A DNA stretch of 64,000 bases from Actinobacteria bacterium UBA6100. GTDB lineage: Bacteria > Actinomycetota > Coriobacteriia > Anaerosomatales > Anaerosomataceae. The translations under genes were made by a program, and so were the position numbers. Under the pieces are notes generated by a model, which saw only the letters and a list, made by a program, of their open reading frames with translations, ran no database searches and was not told where the DNA came from. Below, one piece after another: positions 9,012-17,138 of this stretch. How positions within the stretch are numbered: position 1 is the first letter of the stretch; each line of letters opens with the position of its first letter. Location of the stretch: contig DIWS01000002.1 of assembly GCA_002423585.1 (NCBI GenBank), forward strand, positions 152,702-216,701, given 5' to 3'.

Positions 9012-9593
9012 ATGGCGAACATGGCACGGCACGTCGTCAAGAAGCTGATCGGTCTTACCAAGGGCATCCGGGTACCACACCGGGCGTTCGTTTCGCCCTT
9101 CGCTTCGGTCGAGCGCCGCGTGAAAGTCACGATCGAGCCCGGCGCGCGCATCGGACGAGGTACCAGGATCATCGGCGGCGACACCATGGGGCGGGTCCAC
9201 CTGGGCGAGCGCTCGGCCATCGAATCCGGATGCGTCGTGCGCGTCCTCGACGGGGAACTGACCGTCGGTGAGGACAGCACGCTCAATTACGGTGCGATCG
9301 TCTACGGCGAGGCCGGTGTACGGATCGGCTCGCGCGTGCTCATCGGCAACCACTCGCTGATCTCGAGCGTCGACCACACCTGGGAGGGACGCGGCTCCGT
9401 GTTCTTGCAGCCGATGCGCGAGGCGCCGGTGGTGATCGAGGATGACGTGTGGATCGGCGCATACTCGGCGGTTCTCGCGGGTGTCCATATCGGAGAGGGC
9501 GCGATCGTCGCCTCGCACTCACTCGTGCGCGAGGACGTACCTCCGTACGCGGTCGTGGGCGGCACGCCCGCGAAGCTGATCCGCTACCGGTAG
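9012..9593 (+). CDS. Left-handed beta-helix (hexapeptide repeat) acyltransferase
   Basis: 193 residues. Hexapeptide turns run from about residue 40 to 185, including ARIGRGTRI, LTVGEDSTLNYGAIV, VRIGSRVLIGNHS, VVIEDDVWIGAYSAVLAGVHIGEGAIV, ending in the VVGGTPAKLIRYR signature of maltose/galactoside O-acetyltransferase-like enzymes. H122 in SSVDHTW is the likely catalytic base. It probably O- or N-acetylates a sugar of the surface glycan. ATG 9012 follows a GGAAG 11 bases upstream; ATG 9021 is an alternative. Transcribed away from the glycosyltransferase operon and convergent with manC, 3 bases from its stop. Confidence 0.82.
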   Translation: MANMARHVVKKLIGLTKGIRVPHRAFVSPFASVERRVKVTIEPGARIGRGTRIIGGDTMGRVHLGERSAIESGCVVRVLDGELTVGEDSTLNYGAIVYGEAGVRIGSRVLIGNHSLISSVDHTWEGRGSVFLQPMREAPVVIEDDVWIGAYSAVLAGVHIGEGAIVASHSLVREDVPPYAVVGGTPAKLIRYR

Positions 9594-9596
9594 GCG

Positions 9597-11078
9597 CTAA
9601 CGATCGTTGCGATCCCAATCGTCGAGGAGACGGACGATGTCGTCCTCGCCCAGATACTCGCCGACCTGCACCTCGATGAACCTCAGCGTGTCCTCACCGA
9701 TGTTTTCGAGACGGTGCACCGATCCGACCGGTAGGAAGACGCTCTCGTTGGCGTGCAGCCTCAACAGTTCATCATCGCGGGTGACAAGCGCCGAGCCAGA
9801 GACGAAGATCCAGTGTTCGCTGCGGTGCTGGTGTCTCTGCAGGCTGAGGCGCGCGCCCGGGTTGACCTCGATCATCTTGATCTGATAGCCCGGTGCCGCG
9901 AGAAGGCTCGTCCAGGAACCCCACGGACGAAGGCTGGCCTTCGGCTGGACGATCTCATCGGCACCCAGGACCTTGAGGGCCTCGACGACTTGCCTCACAT
10001 CCTGCGCACGGCTCTTGTCCAGCACGAGCGTCGCATCCGTGGTGTCCACGACAATGATGTCCTTCACCCCGAGGGTTGCGACGAGACGATCCGTTGAGTA
10101 GACGACCGAGTCGGTGCTGTCGACATCCACTCCACGACCAACGCGCACGTTACCCGCTTCATCGGGCTCAACAACGTCCTCAAGCGCCAGCAAGGAGCCG
10201 ACATCGCTCCAATCAAGAGGCGCGGGAATAACGGCGACGCGCGCCGAACGCTCCATGACGGCAGTATCGATCGATGTCGGCTTCAATGCCTCGAACCGGT
10301 TGCGTGCCTCGTCACCATTGCGGTCCCGGGGCGCCTGCGCTGCGATCCACCGGGCAGCGTCCGCGATCCGGACCCCATCCCCACCTGCGGCCTCAAGTTC
10401 CTCGAGTACTCGCGATGCTCGCATGACGAAGATGCCGGCATTCCAGAAGTACTCGCTGCTCTCGAGGAACCGCTCGGCGGTGGGCAGATCGGGCTTCTCG
10501 ACGAAGCGCTCAACCACGTGGGGTGTCACCGTCCCGACCGCGAACTCCGGAAGCGCGGTGCCCGCCATGATGTAGCCGTACCCCGTCTCCGGACGGGTCG
10601 GAGTGATCCCGATGGTCACGAGATAGCCATCGTTCGCTGCACGAACTGCCGCCCCGATGCAGCTTGCCCACACCTCCCCGTCTTCGAGGATGTGGTCCGA
10701 GGGCAGGACGACCATGACCGCATCGGGATCGGCCGCCTCGAAGATGGCCGCGGCCAGCGCGATTGCAGGCGCCGTATTGCGCGCGATCGGCTCCTGGATG
10801 TACGTGACCTGGTGAAGGCGCGCGTCCTGCTGTGCGGTCAGGTGGTTGCGGAGCTCGTCGAACAGCCGCTCATTGGTCACGATCGTGACGTGGTCGGCAT
10901 CACCGGCGAATGGCAGGATCCGCCGCACGGCCTGTGAGATGAGCGACTCCTGCCCGAACATCGACAGCAGCTGCTTGGGTTTCAGTTCGCGTGAGAGGGG
11001 CCAGAACCGCTGCCCACTTCCACCCGCCAGGATCGCGGCGAAGACGTGGTCTATCGACCGATCGTTACCACTGTTCAC
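9597..11078 (-). CDS. manC: Mannose-1-phosphate guanylyltransferase / mannose-6-phosphate isomerase
   Basis: 493 residues, the bifunctional type II enzyme size. The N-terminal nucleotidyltransferase domain has AGGSGQRFWPLSRELKPKQ and the C-terminal cupin has PWGSW, LQRHQHRSEHW and PVGSVHRLENIG, which carry the metal-binding residues of the isomerase half. It supplies GDP-mannose. GTG start overlaps the rmlA stop by four bases, so the two are co-translated. Confidence 0.93.
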   Translation of the reverse strand: MNSGNDRSIDHVFAAILAGGSGQRFWPLSRELKPKQLLSMFGQESLISQAVRRILPFAGDADHVTIVTNERLFDELRNHLTAQQDARLHQVTYIQEPIARNTAPAIALAAAIFEAADPDAVMVVLPSDHILEDGEVWASCIGAAVRAANDGYLVTIGITPTRPETGYGYIMAGTALPEFAVGTVTPHVVERFVEKPDLPTAERFLESSEYFWNAGIFVMRASRVLEELEAAGGDGVRIADAARWIAAQAPRDRNGDEARNRFEALKPTSIDTAVMERSARVAVIPAPLDWSDVGSLLALEDVVEPDEAGNVRVGRGVDVDSTDSVVYSTDRLVATLGVKDIIVVDTTDATLVLDKSRAQDVRQVVEALKVLGADEIVQPKASLRPWGSWTSLLAAPGYQIKMIEVNPGARLSLQRHQHRSEHWIFVSGSALVTRDDELLRLHANESVFLPVGSVHRLENIGEDTLRFIEVQVGEYLGEDDIVRLLDDWDRNDR

Positions 11079-11935
11079 AGATCCCCCAGATTGCGGTAAT
11101 ACTCCGAGGACGTCCCGGCCATTGCGCGCTCGAGTCCGGCCCTGTCGATGAAGCCGAGACGATAAGCGATCTCCTCAAGACATGCGACCTTCTGACCCTG
11201 TCGCTTCTCGATCGTCTGAACGAATGCGCCAGCTTCCATCAGTGAATCCGGAGTGCCTGTGTCGAGCCACGCCATGCCACGACTCATCACCCGGACGCTC
11301 AGGGAACCATCGGCCAGGTACAGGTTGTTGAGCGTGGTGATCTCAAGTTCTCCGCGAGCCGATGGCTCGACGCGCTTCGCCATATCGCAGACACGGTCAT
11401 CGTAGAAGTAGAGACCTGTGACCGCGAAGTTGGATCTTGGCTGCAACGGCTTCTCCTCGATGGAGATGACAGTGCCGTCCTCGTCGAACTCCACGACGCC
11501 GTAGCGCTCAGGGTCTCGAACACGGTAGCCGAAGACGACCGCACCGCCGTCGGCGACGTCGTCCCGCGCGGATCGCAGCATGTCAGCCAGGCCCATCCCG
11601 TAGAAGATGTTGTCGCCCAAGACCAGGCATGCAGGGCTGCCTGCAAGGAACTCCTCGCCTATCAGGAACGCCTGCGCAAGTCCTCCGGGAGTGGGCTGCT
11701 CGGCGTACGAGAGCTCGATCCCCCACTGCGAGCCGTCACCCAGCAGCCGCTCGAACGCCGGGCGGTCGGTCGGTGTCGTGATCACGAGCACGTCGCGAAT
11801 CCCGGCGAGCATGAGCACGGAGAGCGGATAGTAGACCATCGGCTTGTCGTAGACAGGAAGCAGCTGCTTGGACGTGGCAACAGTGACTGGATGCAGGCGG
11901 GTTCCAGCTCCACCCGCAAGGATGATTCCCTTCAC
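11075..11935 (-). CDS. rmlA: Glucose-1-phosphate thymidylyltransferase
   Basis: 286 residues. Makes dTDP-glucose, the entry to dTDP-rhamnose and related sugars. Signature GGAGTRLHPVTVATSKQLLPVYDKP at the start and DNIFYGMG, LDTGTPDSL further on are characteristic of RmlA/RfbA. GTG start at 11935 is fixed by a GGGGAGG five bases upstream. The rest of the rml genes (B, C, D) are not in the window. First gene of a two-gene operon with manC. Confidence 0.94.
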   Translation of the reverse strand: MKGIILAGGAGTRLHPVTVATSKQLLPVYDKPMVYYPLSVLMLAGIRDVLVITTPTDRPAFERLLGDGSQWGIELSYAEQPTPGGLAQAFLIGEEFLAGSPACLVLGDNIFYGMGLADMLRSARDDVADGGAVVFGYRVRDPERYGVVEFDEDGTVISIEEKPLQPRSNFAVTGLYFYDDRVCDMAKRVEPSARGELEITTLNNLYLADGSLSVRVMSRGMAWLDTGTPDSLMEAGAFVQTIEKRQGQKVACLEEIAYRLGFIDRAGLERAMAGTSSEYYRNLGDL

Positions 11936-12048
11936 AAGTCCTCCCCTGGACGTTCAGGTGCGCACGGAGGCACACGGAGCCCCATCATGGTAGCAGTGCG
12001 CGCCCGATGGCACACGCCCTGCGGGCGGAACGGTCGCGCGAACAGCGG

Positions 12049-13674
12049 CTAGTTCCCTATGTAGTAGCAGACACCCTCGAATGTGTACGTGGCGGAGTAC
12101 GCGGCTATGACGCGATCGCGCTCTTCCGGCGAGACGGTGTAGAAGTGACTGCCGTTGACCTTGTTGTAGAAGCGGTACACCGACGTGGTTCCTGCGGCCG
12201 TGGCCGAAACGTTGTACACCGACCCCTCATAGGCGAACACTGCCGGCCACTTCGCGATGATCGTGTCCCGCTCGACATCCGACGCCGTGTAGAAATGGCT
12301 GCCATTGACGCGGTTGTAGAAGCGATACAGTGGCGTATCGTTCACCGGGTTCGCGGTATTGATCGCATAGGCAGGGCCTTCGAACAGATAGGTAGCGGAC
12401 CACTTCGCGATGACCGTGTCCCGCTCTTCCGCCGATGCCGTGTAGAAGTGGCTCCCATTGACCCTGTTGTAGAAGCGATATACCGGCATCAGCGAAGGGG
12501 TGGGTGTCGTCGTCGGCGCGGTCGGAGGAGCAGTGGGAGAAGTCACCGGCGGAGTCAACGGAGAGCTCCCGGGAGCGAGCGGTGCGGAGAACACGGTTGC
12601 GGCTCCGCTGAGCGTACCGAAGCTCGTGCGGTACGTCACCACGACCGGCGTCCTCGTGCCCTCGGCATAGATGCCTCCCGAGAGCGTGACATCATACTGT
12701 TCGCCCGGGAGGTAGCCCGAGGGCAGATCGGCGGGGTTAGGGCGGAAGATGAACACATTGGGCACACCGTAGCCGTTGAAGTTGGCGCTGAAGTATTCGC
12801 CGCTCGTGCTCGTGTCAGCGGCGTCCATCGTCCAGGTCCTGCCGTCGGAGACCCGCCGCAGCGTGGCCGTCTTGCCGACCGCGGTGGCATCCCAGTCGTA
12901 CCGTGCGGGATTGAGGGTGATCGACCACGGGGTCAGCCGGCTTGCGAACTCCACCGGGAAGACGCCCGCCGAGGGCCACGCGATGACGTCGTAGTCGACA
13001 TCACCGACGGGGCGTGACTGATCGAACGCGTAGGTTGTGTGGTAGCCGTCCGCATAACCGATGCCCGAGTAGAGCATCCGTGGATTCAGCAGCCACCTGC
13101 GGTGACCGACGGTTGCGAGGTTGCTCGCGCTCGCGTCGTCCAGGCAGCCCTTCTGGAAGCTGTGGCTCGTCGTGTAGCCGCCGCCGATGTTGCTCGAGCT
13201 CGTGGCCGAGTAGCCGATCGAGTAGAACGCGTCGTCCATGTCGGCGGGCTTGTCGGGTGTGTGATCGAGGTATCCGATCGCCCGCAAGAGAACCGAACCG
13301 TACTGCCCGTTGGTGTTGCGCGTCCCGTTCAGCGTGACGTCGTACGGCAGGCCCGCGAGATAGCGGCCGAAGTTGATCATGTTCGCGCCGTCAGCCCGGA
13401 AGCCGTTCGTCAGCTCACCCGGCGCATAGGGTGCGACCACGCTGGGCGTCACCGCATAAGGAGTGCCGGAGTACACGGGCTTGAGCACGCTCCACAGAGA
13501 GCGCACCTCGGCTTCGGTGCGCGCCGACGTATTCACGTTCCATGTGGCCGCACGGGCGACGGATATGGCACCCAGGGGCGCGAACAAGGTCACAAGACTG
13601 CCGAGCATCGCGATGACAGCCGCGAAGGCGACGATACGGAACGGTGCACGCGCGAATCTATCCCTGTTGTACAT
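12049..13674 (-). CDS. Secreted CAP-domain (SCP/PR1-like) protein with three C-terminal DUF5648-like repeats
   Basis: 541 residues. A signal peptide covers residues 1-42 (basic N-terminus, hydrophobic core, cleavage near SVARA-ATW). A CAP domain follows to about residue 270, with the family signature GHRRWLLNP. A further domain of unknown fold reaches ~370, then a Pro/Thr-rich linker and three tandem repeats of about 50 residues, each starting YRFYN(R/K)VNGSHFYT and containing ERD.(V/I)IA. These repeats resemble the DUF5648 module found at the ends of secreted bacterial proteins; a binding role at the cell surface is inferred. ATG 13674 was chosen because the signal peptide starts there and a GGGTGGG lies upstream. 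It is a single gene between rmlA and galU. Confidence 0.8.
   Translation of the reverse strand: MYNRDRFARAPFRIVAFAAVIAMLGSLVTLFAPLGAISVARAATWNVNTSARTEAEVRSLWSVLKPVYSGTPYAVTPSVVAPYAPGELTNGFRADGANMINFGRYLAGLPYDVTLNGTRNTNGQYGSVLLRAIGYLDHTPDKPADMDDAFYSIGYSATSSSNIGGGYTTSHSFQKGCLDDASASNLATVGHRRWLLNPRMLYSGIGYADGYHTTYAFDQSRPVGDVDYDVIAWPSAGVFPVEFASRLTPWSITLNPARYDWDATAVGKTATLRRVSDGRTWTMDAADTSTSGEYFSANFNGYGVPNVFIFRPNPADLPSGYLPGEQYDVTLSGGIYAEGTRTPVVVTYRTSFGTLSGAATVFSAPLAPGSSPLTPPVTSPTAPPTAPTTTPTPSLMPVYRFYNRVNGSHFYTASAEERDTVIAKWSATYLFEGPAYAINTANPVNDTPLYRFYNRVNGSHFYTASDVERDTIIAKWPAVFAYEGSVYNVSATAAGTTSVYRFYNKVNGSHFYTVSPEERDRVIAAYSATYTFEGVCYYIGN
12052..12486 (-). repeat. Three tandem ~150-bp coding repeats
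   Basis: The 3' end of the CAP-protein gene holds three direct repeats at 12334-12486, 12184-12333 and 12052-12183 (51, 50 and 44 codons). They are close at both the protein and DNA level, e.g. the stretch coding for FYN-VNGSHFYT. The last copy is the most diverged and has a Cys (GVCYY) instead of PAYAI or SVYNV. Recent duplication is likely; repeat number may vary between strains. Confidence 0.85.
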
Positions 13675-13693
13675 TCGACCCACCCTGGATGGT

Positions 13694-13739
13694 CTGCCGG
13701 TGCCCGTATGGAACCGAGCCACACATACGGTTTCGGCAG
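13694..13739 (-). other. Structured leader hairpin upstream of the CAP-protein gene
   Basis: In the 5' leader of the CAP-domain gene two nested stems are visible: CTGCCG/CGGCAG (13694-13699 with 13734-13739) and CCGTATG/CATACGG (13704-13710 with 13724-13730), separated by an internal loop of four versus three bases and closed by a 13-base loop. It ends 20 bases before the start codon. It does not match a riboswitch class I can name. It could equally be an RNA thermometer, a protein-binding leader or chance. Confidence 0.4.
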
Positions 13740-13819
13740 ATGGAGACACACTCTTGAGGCCGAGGGACCGCAAATCGGGTGCCGAACGGCGGATTATGCG
13801 TGACATCTGGCGCTATCCG

Positions 13820-13834
13820 GCGACCAACGGTCGC
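13820..13834 (-). terminator. Weak hairpin after galU
   Basis: GCGACC-3-GGTCGC lies 30 bases past the galU stop on the minus strand. There is no following U tract, so if it ends transcription it does so poorly. Confidence 0.25.
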
Positions 13835-13863
13835 TTCTGGGTGTGAACGCGCACCGTGATCGG

Positions 13864-14715
13864 TTACCGCAGCAGTCGAGTAAGGCGCTCCCGGAGCTGC
13901 ACGCCGTACTCCTCGGTGTCGAGCGCGATGGCCACGTTCGCCTCCAGCCATGACAGGACGTTGCCCGTGTCGTATCCTCCACACTCCGTGGTGACAGCGT
14001 AGATGTCCTGCTGCTCCAGCAGAGTACGGAGCGCGTCGGTGAGTTGGATCTCCCCGCCCCTGCCGGCCTCGACGTGCGGGAGGATCCGCATGATCTCCGG
14101 GGTCAGCAGATAGCGCCCGAAGATGGCGAGGTTCGACGGCGCCTCGTTCGCCGGAGGCTTCTCGACGAGCTCGGTCACCTTCCAGACGCCCGGCTCGACC
14201 TCTACGCCTCCGATGACCCCGTACCGGCTGACGTACTGCTTCTCCACGGGCTCGACGGCGATCACGGAGGCACCGTACTTCTCATGGACCGCCTTCAATT
14301 TGGGGAGGCAGTCGAATCTGGGCACGAGCACGTCGCCCAGCATGACGTAGAACGGTTCGTCCGCGGTGTGCGGCGCGCCGCACAGGATGGCGTGACCCAG
14401 GCCGCGCGGCCGACCCTGACGGACGTAGAACACGTTCGCCAGGTCGGGGATGTTCCGTATCTGACGGAGCTTCTCGGTATTCCCGGCGCGCTCGAGCAGA
14501 TCCTCGAGCTCGGCCGAACGGTCGAAGTGGTCCTCGATCGCGCGCTTGCCACGGCCGGTGATCACCAGGATATCGCTCGCTCCGGCAGCCACCGCCTCCT
14601 CCACCACGTACTGGATCACCGGTTTGTTCACCACGGGCAGCATCTCTTTCGGCTGCTCTTTGGTGGCGGGAAGAAAGCGTGTGCCCAGACCTGCTGCTGG
14701 GATGATGGCCTTCAT
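13864..14715 (-). CDS. galU: UTP-glucose-1-phosphate uridylyltransferase
   Basis: 283 residues, standard GalU length. Makes UDP-glucose. Seen: GLGTRFLPATKEQPKEMLPVVNKPVIQ at the N-terminus, and GDVLVPRF and VEKPP later, the usual GalU blocks. ATG 14715 has GGGAGG upstream. It closes the sugar-nucleotide group (CDP-, GDP-, dTDP- and UDP-sugars are all made within 15 kb) and is separated by 69 bases from the haem genes. Confidence 0.94.
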   Translation of the reverse strand: MKAIIPAAGLGTRFLPATKEQPKEMLPVVNKPVIQYVVEEAVAAGASDILVITGRGKRAIEDHFDRSAELEDLLERAGNTEKLRQIRNIPDLANVFYVRQGRPRGLGHAILCGAPHTADEPFYVMLGDVLVPRFDCLPKLKAVHEKYGASVIAVEPVEKQYVSRYGVIGGVEVEPGVWKVTELVEKPPANEAPSNLAIFGRYLLTPEIMRILPHVEAGRGGEIQLTDALRTLLEQQDIYAVTTECGGYDTGNVLSWLEANVAIALDTEEYGVQLRERLTRLLR

Positions 14716-14784
14716 GTCTCGAGCCTCCCGATCGCGTACGGTCGCGCCGGGCTTGCTATCAGCCCGGAACCGCGAAACAGCGTA

Positions 14785-16071
14785 CTACACCAGAGTCGCG
14801 AGCACGTCGCGCGCGGCCCCGGTCATAGCGTCGATGTCCTCATCGGAGTGCGCCAACCCCACGAAGGTCGCCTCGAACTGGCTCGGCGCGAGCACGATGC
14901 CCCGCTCGAGCATGCCGCGGAAGTAGCGTGCGTAGCGATTCGTGTCGCTCGTGGATGCGGTCGGCCAATCGCGCACCGTCTCGGCGGTGAAGAACATCGT
15001 CGCCATCGCGCCCACGCGCGTGAGGAACGCGTCGATACCGGCGGCCTCGACAGCGGCCCGCAGCCCCGCCTCGAGACGCGCGCCCTTGCGCTCGAGCTCG
15101 TCGTACACACCCGGCTTCGCGAGCTCGGCCATGAGCGCGAGGCCGGCCACCATCGCGATCGGGTTGCCCGAGAGCGTGCCGGCCTGGTAGACCGGGCCCA
15201 CCGGGGCCAGGTGCTCCATGATCTCGCGCTTGCCGCCGAAGGCGCCCACCGGGAATCCTCCGCCGATGATCTTGCCGAGCGTGGTGAGGTCGGGCATCAC
15301 GCCGAAGCGTTCCTGCGCACCGCCGCGCGCCACGCGGAAGCCGGTGATGACCTCGTCGAAGATGAGCACCGTGCCGTGAGCGGTGCAGAGTTCACGCAAA
15401 CCCTCGAGGAATCCCTTGGCCGGCGGCACCACGCCCATGTTGCCGGAGACCGGCTCGACGATGATCGCGGCGACCTGCTCCGGATAAGCCTCGAGTGCCT
15501 CGCGCACGGCATCGATGTCGTTGTACGGAAGCACGATCGTGTCGGCGATGGCGCCTTCGGTGACACCGGGCGTGCCGGGGATGTTGAGCGTCAGCAGACC
15601 GCTGCCGGCCGCCACGAGCAGCGCATCGGAGTGGCCATGGTAGTTGCCGTCGAACTTGATGAACTTCTCGCGACCCGTGTAGCCACGGGCGAGACGGATG
15701 GCACTCATCGTGGCCTCGGTGCCACTGCTGACCATGCGCACCATCTCGATGGAGGGCACCGCCTCGATGACCGCCTCGGCGGCACGGATCTCGATCTCGG
15801 TGGGTGCGCCGTAGCTGGTGCCGCACTCGAGCTGCTCGCGGACCGCGTCCAGCACGACATCGGGCGCGTGGCCGAGGATCATCGGACCCCACGACGCGAC
15901 GAAGTCGATGTACTCGTTGCCGTCGGCATCCCACACGCGCGAGCCCTTCGCGCGCTCGTAGAACAGCGGATCGATGCCCACGCTCTTGAACGCGCGGACC
16001 GGCGAGTTCACGCCGCCGGGGATGACGCGCTGCGCGCGGGCGAACAGGTCGGAAGAGTGCGCGTGGTCCAT
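14785..16071 (-). CDS. hemL: Glutamate-1-semialdehyde 2,1-aminomutase
   Basis: 428 residues. PLP enzyme converting glutamate-1-semialdehyde to 5-aminolevulinate. The PLP lysine is K267 in TTLGKIIGGGFPVGAFGG; GVNSPVRAF at 20-28 and SSGTEATMSAIRLARG are family blocks. It is the last gene of the haem cluster, 48 bases after the ahbAB stop; a TATACT lies at the start of that gap, so a private promoter is possible but no good -35 is seen. Confidence 0.95.
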   Translation of the reverse strand: MDHAHSSDLFARAQRVIPGGVNSPVRAFKSVGIDPLFYERAKGSRVWDADGNEYIDFVASWGPMILGHAPDVVLDAVREQLECGTSYGAPTEIEIRAAEAVIEAVPSIEMVRMVSSGTEATMSAIRLARGYTGREKFIKFDGNYHGHSDALLVAAGSGLLTLNIPGTPGVTEGAIADTIVLPYNDIDAVREALEAYPEQVAAIIVEPVSGNMGVVPPAKGFLEGLRELCTAHGTVLIFDEVITGFRVARGGAQERFGVMPDLTTLGKIIGGGFPVGAFGGKREIMEHLAPVGPVYQAGTLSGNPIAMVAGLALMAELAKPGVYDELERKGARLEAGLRAAVEAAGIDAFLTRVGAMATMFFTAETVRDWPTASTSDTNRYARYFRGMLERGIVLAPSQFEATFVGLAHSDEDIDAMTGAARDVLATLV

Positions 16072-16119
16072 GTGTGCGATACCCCCTGGGGAGCAGTTGG
16101 CGGTCGAGAGCAGAGTATA

Positions 16120-17100
16120 TCAGTCGCCTTCGGTGAAGAACCGCATCGGGGAGCGCACGTGCTCCCTCAGCGGGTACGCGATGCGTGGTGCATCGAGTCC
16201 GCCGGCGATGCGGATGCGCTTGATCGCACGGTCGATCTCCGGGCGGGCCTCCCCTTCGACCACCGCCAGGATCGCCATCCCGCCCGGGACGCGCCGCTCG
16301 AAGCAGTGCAGCACCTCGGGGAAGGACGCGATGAGCGGTGCGGTCGTCTCGGGAGTCTCCAGACCGCGCCACACCGTGAGCGCCGAACGCCAGGGCTCCA
16401 CCCGTTCACGGAGGGTCGCCGAGAGGCCACGGAGCGCTCCGGCGCTCAGGAGTTCCTGGGCCCGCTCCAGCGCCCAACGTTCGTCCACGTCGAAGCCGCA
16501 CTCGCCGAGCGTATGCGCGAGATCGGAGAACGGGCGCTCGGTGAGCGGCAGGTCGCCCTGAAGCAGGCGCACGAGCGCCTTCTCGTCGCGGTCGAGGACC
16601 GCAGGCAGGCCCTGGTCGGGTGGCTCGGGAGCCTCGGGCGCGCCGTCGGCATCGAACGCCGGGGTCACCTTGTACAGCTCGTCGGGCAGCACGCGGTAGC
16701 GGTCCGCCGCGTTGGCCGCACGCGCTATCTCGCTCTCGACGATCTCGAGCCGGGTGCGCGACGCGGCCGACAGCACGTACCAGAGCCGGTAGCGGTCGTC
16801 GAGCTCGAACACGTGAGTGACGTTCGGCAGTGCGCCGAGCATCGCAGCCACGTCATCGGTCCGGTCCTCCGGCACGGCGAGCGCCCCGAGTGCCGCGTGG
16901 TAGCCCAGGTTCGCGGCCGAGAAGCGGGCGCCGATGCGGCGCACGGCCCTCCCGTCCTTGAGCACCCTCAACGCGGCCAGCACCTCGGCCTCGGACATGC
17001 CGATGCGGGCCGCCATCTCGGCATACGGGCGCAGCACGACCGGAAGGCCGTCGGCAAGCGCCGCCAGCACCTGCTCCGCGGGATCGAGCGGTCGGGACAT
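16120..17100 (-). CDS. ahbAB: Siroheme decarboxylase, fused AhbA-AhbB (Lrp/AsnC fold)
   Basis: 326 residues made of two copies of the Lrp/AsnC-like unit (about 1-150 and 170-326), joined by an acidic Pro-rich linker. Each copy has a winged-helix part and a ligand-binding part (first: AVRRIGARFSAANLGYHAA; second: LRGLSATLRERVEPWRSA). In sulfate reducers and archaea AhbA and AhbB are separate and form a heterodimer that removes two carboxyl groups from siroheme. ATG 17100 has GGAGG at ideal distance. Between ahbD and hemL, which supports the siroheme route. In both halves the family's NLF-MIHG-like block is poorly kept (first half reads RYRLWYVLSA), so activity should not be taken for granted. 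A plain transcription regulator is less likely given the context. Confidence 0.8.
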   Translation of the reverse strand: MSRPLDPAEQVLAALADGLPVVLRPYAEMAARIGMSEAEVLAALRVLKDGRAVRRIGARFSAANLGYHAALGALAVPEDRTDDVAAMLGALPNVTHVFELDDRYRLWYVLSAASRTRLEIVESEIARAANAADRYRVLPDELYKVTPAFDADGAPEAPEPPDQGLPAVLDRDEKALVRLLQGDLPLTERPFSDLAHTLGECGFDVDERWALERAQELLSAGALRGLSATLRERVEPWRSALTVWRGLETPETTAPLIASFPEVLHCFERRVPGGMAILAVVEGEARPEIDRAIKRIRIAGGLDAPRIAYPLREHVRSPMRFFTEGD

Positions 17101-17138
17101 CGTATCCTCCGGGGCCGCAGATGCGGCCCGACTCACGA

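Noticed and set aside
12052..12486. Tandem repeats as a possible CRISPR array
   Set aside because: Repeats are coding, about 150 bases long, in frame and without unique spacers.
13694..13739. Cyclic di-GMP riboswitch before the CAP-protein gene
   Set aside because: The stems do not contain the conserved GEMM core sequences; kept only as an unassigned structured leader.
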